This document shows, one piece after another, positions 60,736-64,000 of a stretch of DNA of 64,000 nucleotides. How positions within the stretch are numbered: position 1 is the first letter of the stretch; each line of letters opens with the position of its first letter. Under the pieces are notes generated by a model. It had not been told where the DNA came from and searched no databases. It saw only the letters and a program-made list of their open reading frames with translations. Origin of the DNA: Daphnia carinata (taxonomy: Eukaryota; Arthropoda; Branchiopoda; Diplostraca; Daphniidae); contig NC_081337.1 of NCBI RefSeq assembly GCF_022539665.2, forward strand, positions 1,623,679-1,687,678. The letters are read 5' to 3'. The translations under genes were made by a program, and so were the position numbers.

Positions 60736-63082
60736 CACCCTTAAAGGACATTACCAAAGGCTACATTCTGATACCCAACCATCACCCCCAGTCCGATTTA
60801 CAGGGATTTCCGGCATGGATACCTCTGACCGTGATTCTTCTGATGCAGAGATTTCACCAGAGGAGGTCGCTGCATTGGAGGAGGAACGCGAAGAGCTATC
60901 CATGGTGGAAATCCCAGCAATCGAGGAAGTGGTCCCTGGTAATGTCCTAACTCCGGCAAATTTTAGCACCAGCCCAATTTTAGACATTGAGAGGGAGTTC
61001 TCAACATCTTTTAATACACAAAATTTTAGCTGGCTTTATGAGCTCCCTCCTCAAGAAATAGGCACCCCACCCATTTTATCACCGAAAATTTTACTCCCGC
61101 TACCTGACCCTGAATCCTCAACCATCACCTCCAGTCAGCAAAACCATCGAGGACGCAGTCAAAATAGCTCAGAAGTGCAGAGCCAAAGAGACTGCGATTT
61201 TGTTAGTCTCTGGGTTCCTGCCTTCTCGAGCTGTGAGACTCTTCAAGACCTAGAAGAAGTCCTCGAACGTTGCACAGCTGACTGGTTACCTAAAGCACAG
61301 ATTTTACAAGACCCTAGCCCCGAAAAACCCCGAGGAAACCCTGATAAACGAAATCGAAATCAAAACCGGCAGATGCAGAAGGCCCGGCGACAGATCAAGA
61401 GCAAGGCGTACGAGGCGAGGAAGATTCAGCGGCTCTTCAATGTCTTCCCCAGAAGAGCCGTTCGAGAGGTGCTCGAAGACCGTTCACCCTCGTACAATGG
61501 TACTGTACATGATGCGGAGATATATCTCAAGAGGACTTACGACCGATTGAGACCATCTCCACATCAGTGCCAAAGTGCGAGGGAACTCTACGACACCTGC
61601 GACTGGTCCCAACCATCAGAAGACCAGATGAACTTCCTAAATCGTGCGCCCAGCCAAGAAGAGCTTGAAGCCAAACTTCGCCGGGCTACCAACACATCAC
61701 CAGGGGTGGATGGCCTTGAATACCGTCATCTTAGAGCCATCGACCCCAACTGCATTCTGCTGGAAACAGTTTGTAAAATGGTCTGGAAGCTGGGGATTCC
61801 TAATTGTTGGAAGACATCGCGAACGGTCCCCATTTTTAAGAAAGGGGACACTAGCGATTATTCTAACTTTAGACCAATATCCCTTCTTCCGACTATTTAC
61901 AAACTGTTCTCGGGAGTGATCAGCCAGAGATTGACGGAGGTTGCATCAGACCTTGGCTGGTTATCTCCCGAGCAAAAGGGTTTCCTCCCGGGGGTCCATG
62001 GTATCCAGGAGCACACGCAGCTCTTGCAGACGGTTGTTGAGGAGACAAAAACCAAGCGTAGGCACGTATCTATAGCATGGCTGGATATGTGCAATGCGTT
62101 TGGATCTGTGCCTCACGACGTTCTGGGAGAGCTGTTCAGTTCTCTCCCAATACCAGAAGACCTCCGGCGAATCCTGGTGGACATTTATTCGGGAAATCGG
62201 TTGGATTTCGCCGTTGGTGAAGAATCCATCCGCATTTTTCCGACAGCAGGTGTTCGCCAGGGTGACGCTCTTAGTGCCCCTATTTTTAACCTGGCTTCCG
62301 AGCCCCTCGTCAGGGCCGGAAAGTCCAACATTAACCCCGGGTTTTTATTATTTAGCTCGCTCGTCAAAACCACGGCATATGCTGACGACATTGCCGTGGT
62401 CACAAATTCTCCTGATGAGCTCCAAAATATTTTAGACGTTTTATCCCTCACCGCAAACACCCTGGGACTGCAATTTAATGCCGGGAAGTGTGCTTGCCTG
62501 GTCTTTCACAAAGGCAAGCTGTCTGACGCTCAGTGCCGAATCGGTAATCAATCAATTCGGTGCTTGGGTCCAGATGACCAAGAGACATATCTTGGTACAC
62601 CGATCGGCGGAAAATTGCGGTTCCGACCCCCCACTGACCTTATCCCTAACCTCGACAAGATTGCCGCCTCCCACCTTGCACCATGGCAAAAACTTGAAAT
62701 TTTCCGTAGTCACCTCCTTCCTTCCCTTTCCCATCACCTCGCTTCGGGTCGGGTCCTGAAAGATTCCCTTACCCAACTGGACACTGAGTGCAGGAAGTTC
62801 CTAGGCCATATATGCAACTTACCCAACCACGCAACGGTCCCTTTTTTCTATGCGGATCGGCGGGTTGGAGGCCTAGGGACATGCCGCCTCACGGATGATG
62901 CTGATATCTGGACCATCGCCAGAGCTGCTCAACTTCTCACTTGTAGAGATACTACAGTGAGGAACGTTTGCCGAGAGCAGCTCCACGACACCATCCGGCG
63001 AGGGTTCAGAACGGAGCATCCAGGAGTGTTACCAGTTGGGGAATATCTTTCAGGATCCGTTGATGGGGGCTCTACAGACTGA
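60736..63082 (+). CDS. Non-LTR copy 2: reverse transcriptase
   Basis: The open frame runs 60701-63082. After an acidic/Pro-rich linker and a basic Arg-rich region comes RT: S-P-G-V-D-G-L-E-Y-R, R-P-I-S-L-L-P-T-I-Y-K, E-Q-K-G-F, W-L-D-M-C-N-A-F-G-S-V-P, G-V-R-Q-G-D-A-L-S-A-P and the catalytic Y-A-D-D-I-A-V-V (62378-62389). These fit an R2/NeSL-type RT for target-primed reverse transcription. The frame ends at 63082 before the endonuclease, where a frame change is needed. Confidence 0.85.
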
Positions 63083-63144
63083 GGTACGCGGAGGCAGGGT
63101 CTAACCTCTGGACCCTTGCCCGTCAAGCTGCCAAACGACTGGGA

Positions 63145-63999
63145 GTGCGGATTGATGTATCCGGCGACGAAAATTTAAGAATTGTCGCCGATGACGTCTC
63201 CGTAAGCCCAGTTAAGGCAGTCCGTGGACTTCGGAAAGTAGCACGGCAGCGCTATACCAGGGACCTGCTGATTGACAAGAGCCACCAGGGAGTTGTTGCC
63301 ACCAGCCTCTCCCTGGAAGGTTCGTCAAAAGACATGGCTCGCCTGGTATCCTGTCGTACGCCCCTCTCCTTTCGCGACTGGAGATACCTTCATAGGGCCC
63401 GTCTCGACATCCTTCCACTTCGAGGGCATTCGTGGTTTTGCTCTCAGGAGCAAGATACGAGTTGCCGACGATGTGGGAGGGAAAATGAGACTGGGTTCCA
63501 CGTACTGAATCATTGTGAAGAAGGTCTCCAGTTAGCCACCAAGCGGCACAATACCATACAAGATCTTCTGGAAAGTCTGCTAGTCAAGAAGGGCCACGAT
63601 GTCACTGTTAACAAAGCCATCCCCGGGCAACGTTTAAGACCTGATGTTGAATTTCAACTATCTGGTTCCCGGGTGATGGTTGACGTCGTGGTCTGCTATG
63701 ACCAACCAGGGAGTATGGAGAATGCCTACCAACGGAAGCTTGAAAAATATTCCTCGCTTGGTAGGGTTCTTCCCCTGGTAGTCGGGTCACTTGGATCGTG
63801 GTATCCCAGGAACGATGACATCCGCTCGGTACTTGGCATCGACGGACGTTCCTGGGGTGCATTTAGATTCAAGGCCCGATTAGCAGCTATCCAGGGATCT
63901 ATGGAAATGGTATGTGCCCACTTCCACTACGGTGCACCAAACCCCGAAGACGAGGAAAACCCCCCTCTCAACGTAGATACCCCTTACCCAGTAGATTAG
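63145..63999 (+). CDS. Non-LTR copy 2: C-terminal zinc knuckle and restriction-like endonuclease
   Basis: 284 residues. C-R-R-C...H-V-L-N-H-C gives the CCHC motif, followed by R-L-R-P-D-V-E-F and V-M-V-D-V-V-V-C-Y-D, the PD...D/E core of the restriction-like endonuclease that nicks the target in R2-superclade elements. Ends at TAG 63997-63999. Its last codons are the part duplicated in every tRNA array unit. It continues the RT after a frame change between 63082 and 63145. Confidence 0.85.
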   Translation: MRIDVSGDENLRIVADDVSVSPVKAVRGLRKVARQRYTRDLLIDKSHQGVVATSLSLEGSSKDMARLVSCRTPLSFRDWRYLHRARLDILPLRGHSWFCSQEQDTSCRRCGRENETGFHVLNHCEEGLQLATKRHNTIQDLLESLLVKKGHDVTVNKAIPGQRLRPDVEFQLSGSRVMVDVVVCYDQPGSMENAYQRKLEKYSSLGRVLPLVVGSLGSWYPRNDDIRSVLGIDGRSWGAFRFKARLAAIQGSMEMVCAHFHYGAPNPEDEENPPLNVDTPYPVD

Positions 64000-64000
64000 G

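Overview
This window looks like an animal, probably invertebrate, nuclear scaffold. It has split coding sequence with GT/AG introns of 50-86 bp, eukaryotic tRNA genes with internal Pol III promoters, an intron-bearing tRNA-Leu(CAA), a 5S rRNA fragment, LTR and non-LTR retrotransposons, a cut-and-paste DNA transposon and a 100-base N gap (13901-14000). An arthropod or crustacean is plausible, but species cannot be read from the sequence. I see no clear single-copy host protein gene: almost everything is RNA genes or mobile elements.

Layout. 1-1500: a decayed MULE-type transposase (-), a tRNA-like remnant and a cluster of inverted short repeats. 1540-4075 (+): LTR element D, as an Env fragment, a 790-bp LTR, a primer binding site and the start of a gag-like ORF, which runs into a 70-bp minisatellite (4066-5890). 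5889-13900 (-): element A, an env-bearing Ty3/gypsy element (part of pol, env, an ankyrin-repeat ORF, PPT, LTR), cut off by the N gap. 14001-29070: a tandem array of about 1,237-bp units, 12 complete plus two partial ends. Each full unit carries tRNA-Leu(CAA), two tRNA-Gly(TCC) and a reverse-strand tRNA-Glu(CTC), plus a fossil tail of a non-LTR retrotransposon. 29088-29858: a 770-bp (TTTTC)n tract. 29859-31855 (-): a truncated zinc-finger/RT non-LTR element abutting a broken tRNA-Glu. 31932-33189: fragments of 5S rRNA, an L1/Tx1-type RT, tRNA-Gly, another retrotransposon tail and an initiator-tRNA-like gene.

33466-59415 is a nested stack. Outer Ty3/gypsy element C (-; gag, PR, RT, RNase H, env, ankyrin ORF; most of integrase deleted) has a 13.6-kb DNA transposon (36805-50399; 13-bp TIRs, TT duplication) inserted in its env gene. 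That transposon carries a degraded transposase and an apparently intact seven-exon DUF4806-type gene, and is itself interrupted by a third element, B (37856-46002, -), whose env frame is complete apart from one in-frame stop. The 5' LTR end of C lies about 15 bp upstream of an intact tRNA-Trp(CCA). 59841-63999: a broken tRNA-Gly(GCC) and a second, nearly full-length non-LTR element with zinc fingers, RT and a restriction-like endonuclease; its 3' UTR lies beyond the window.

Two themes tie the region together. First, four independent pieces of the zinc-finger/RT/endonuclease non-LTR family sit on the 5' side of (or inside) a tRNA gene and are divergent to it, suggesting tRNA-directed integration. 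Second, all three Ty3/gypsy elements of the A/B/C group encode, downstream of a very large Env (signal peptide, dibasic cleavage site, trefoil-lectin-like repeats, mucin-like Thr tract, membrane anchor), a separate ankyrin-repeat protein. That retrovirus-like gene set is the best candidate here for an undescribed system.
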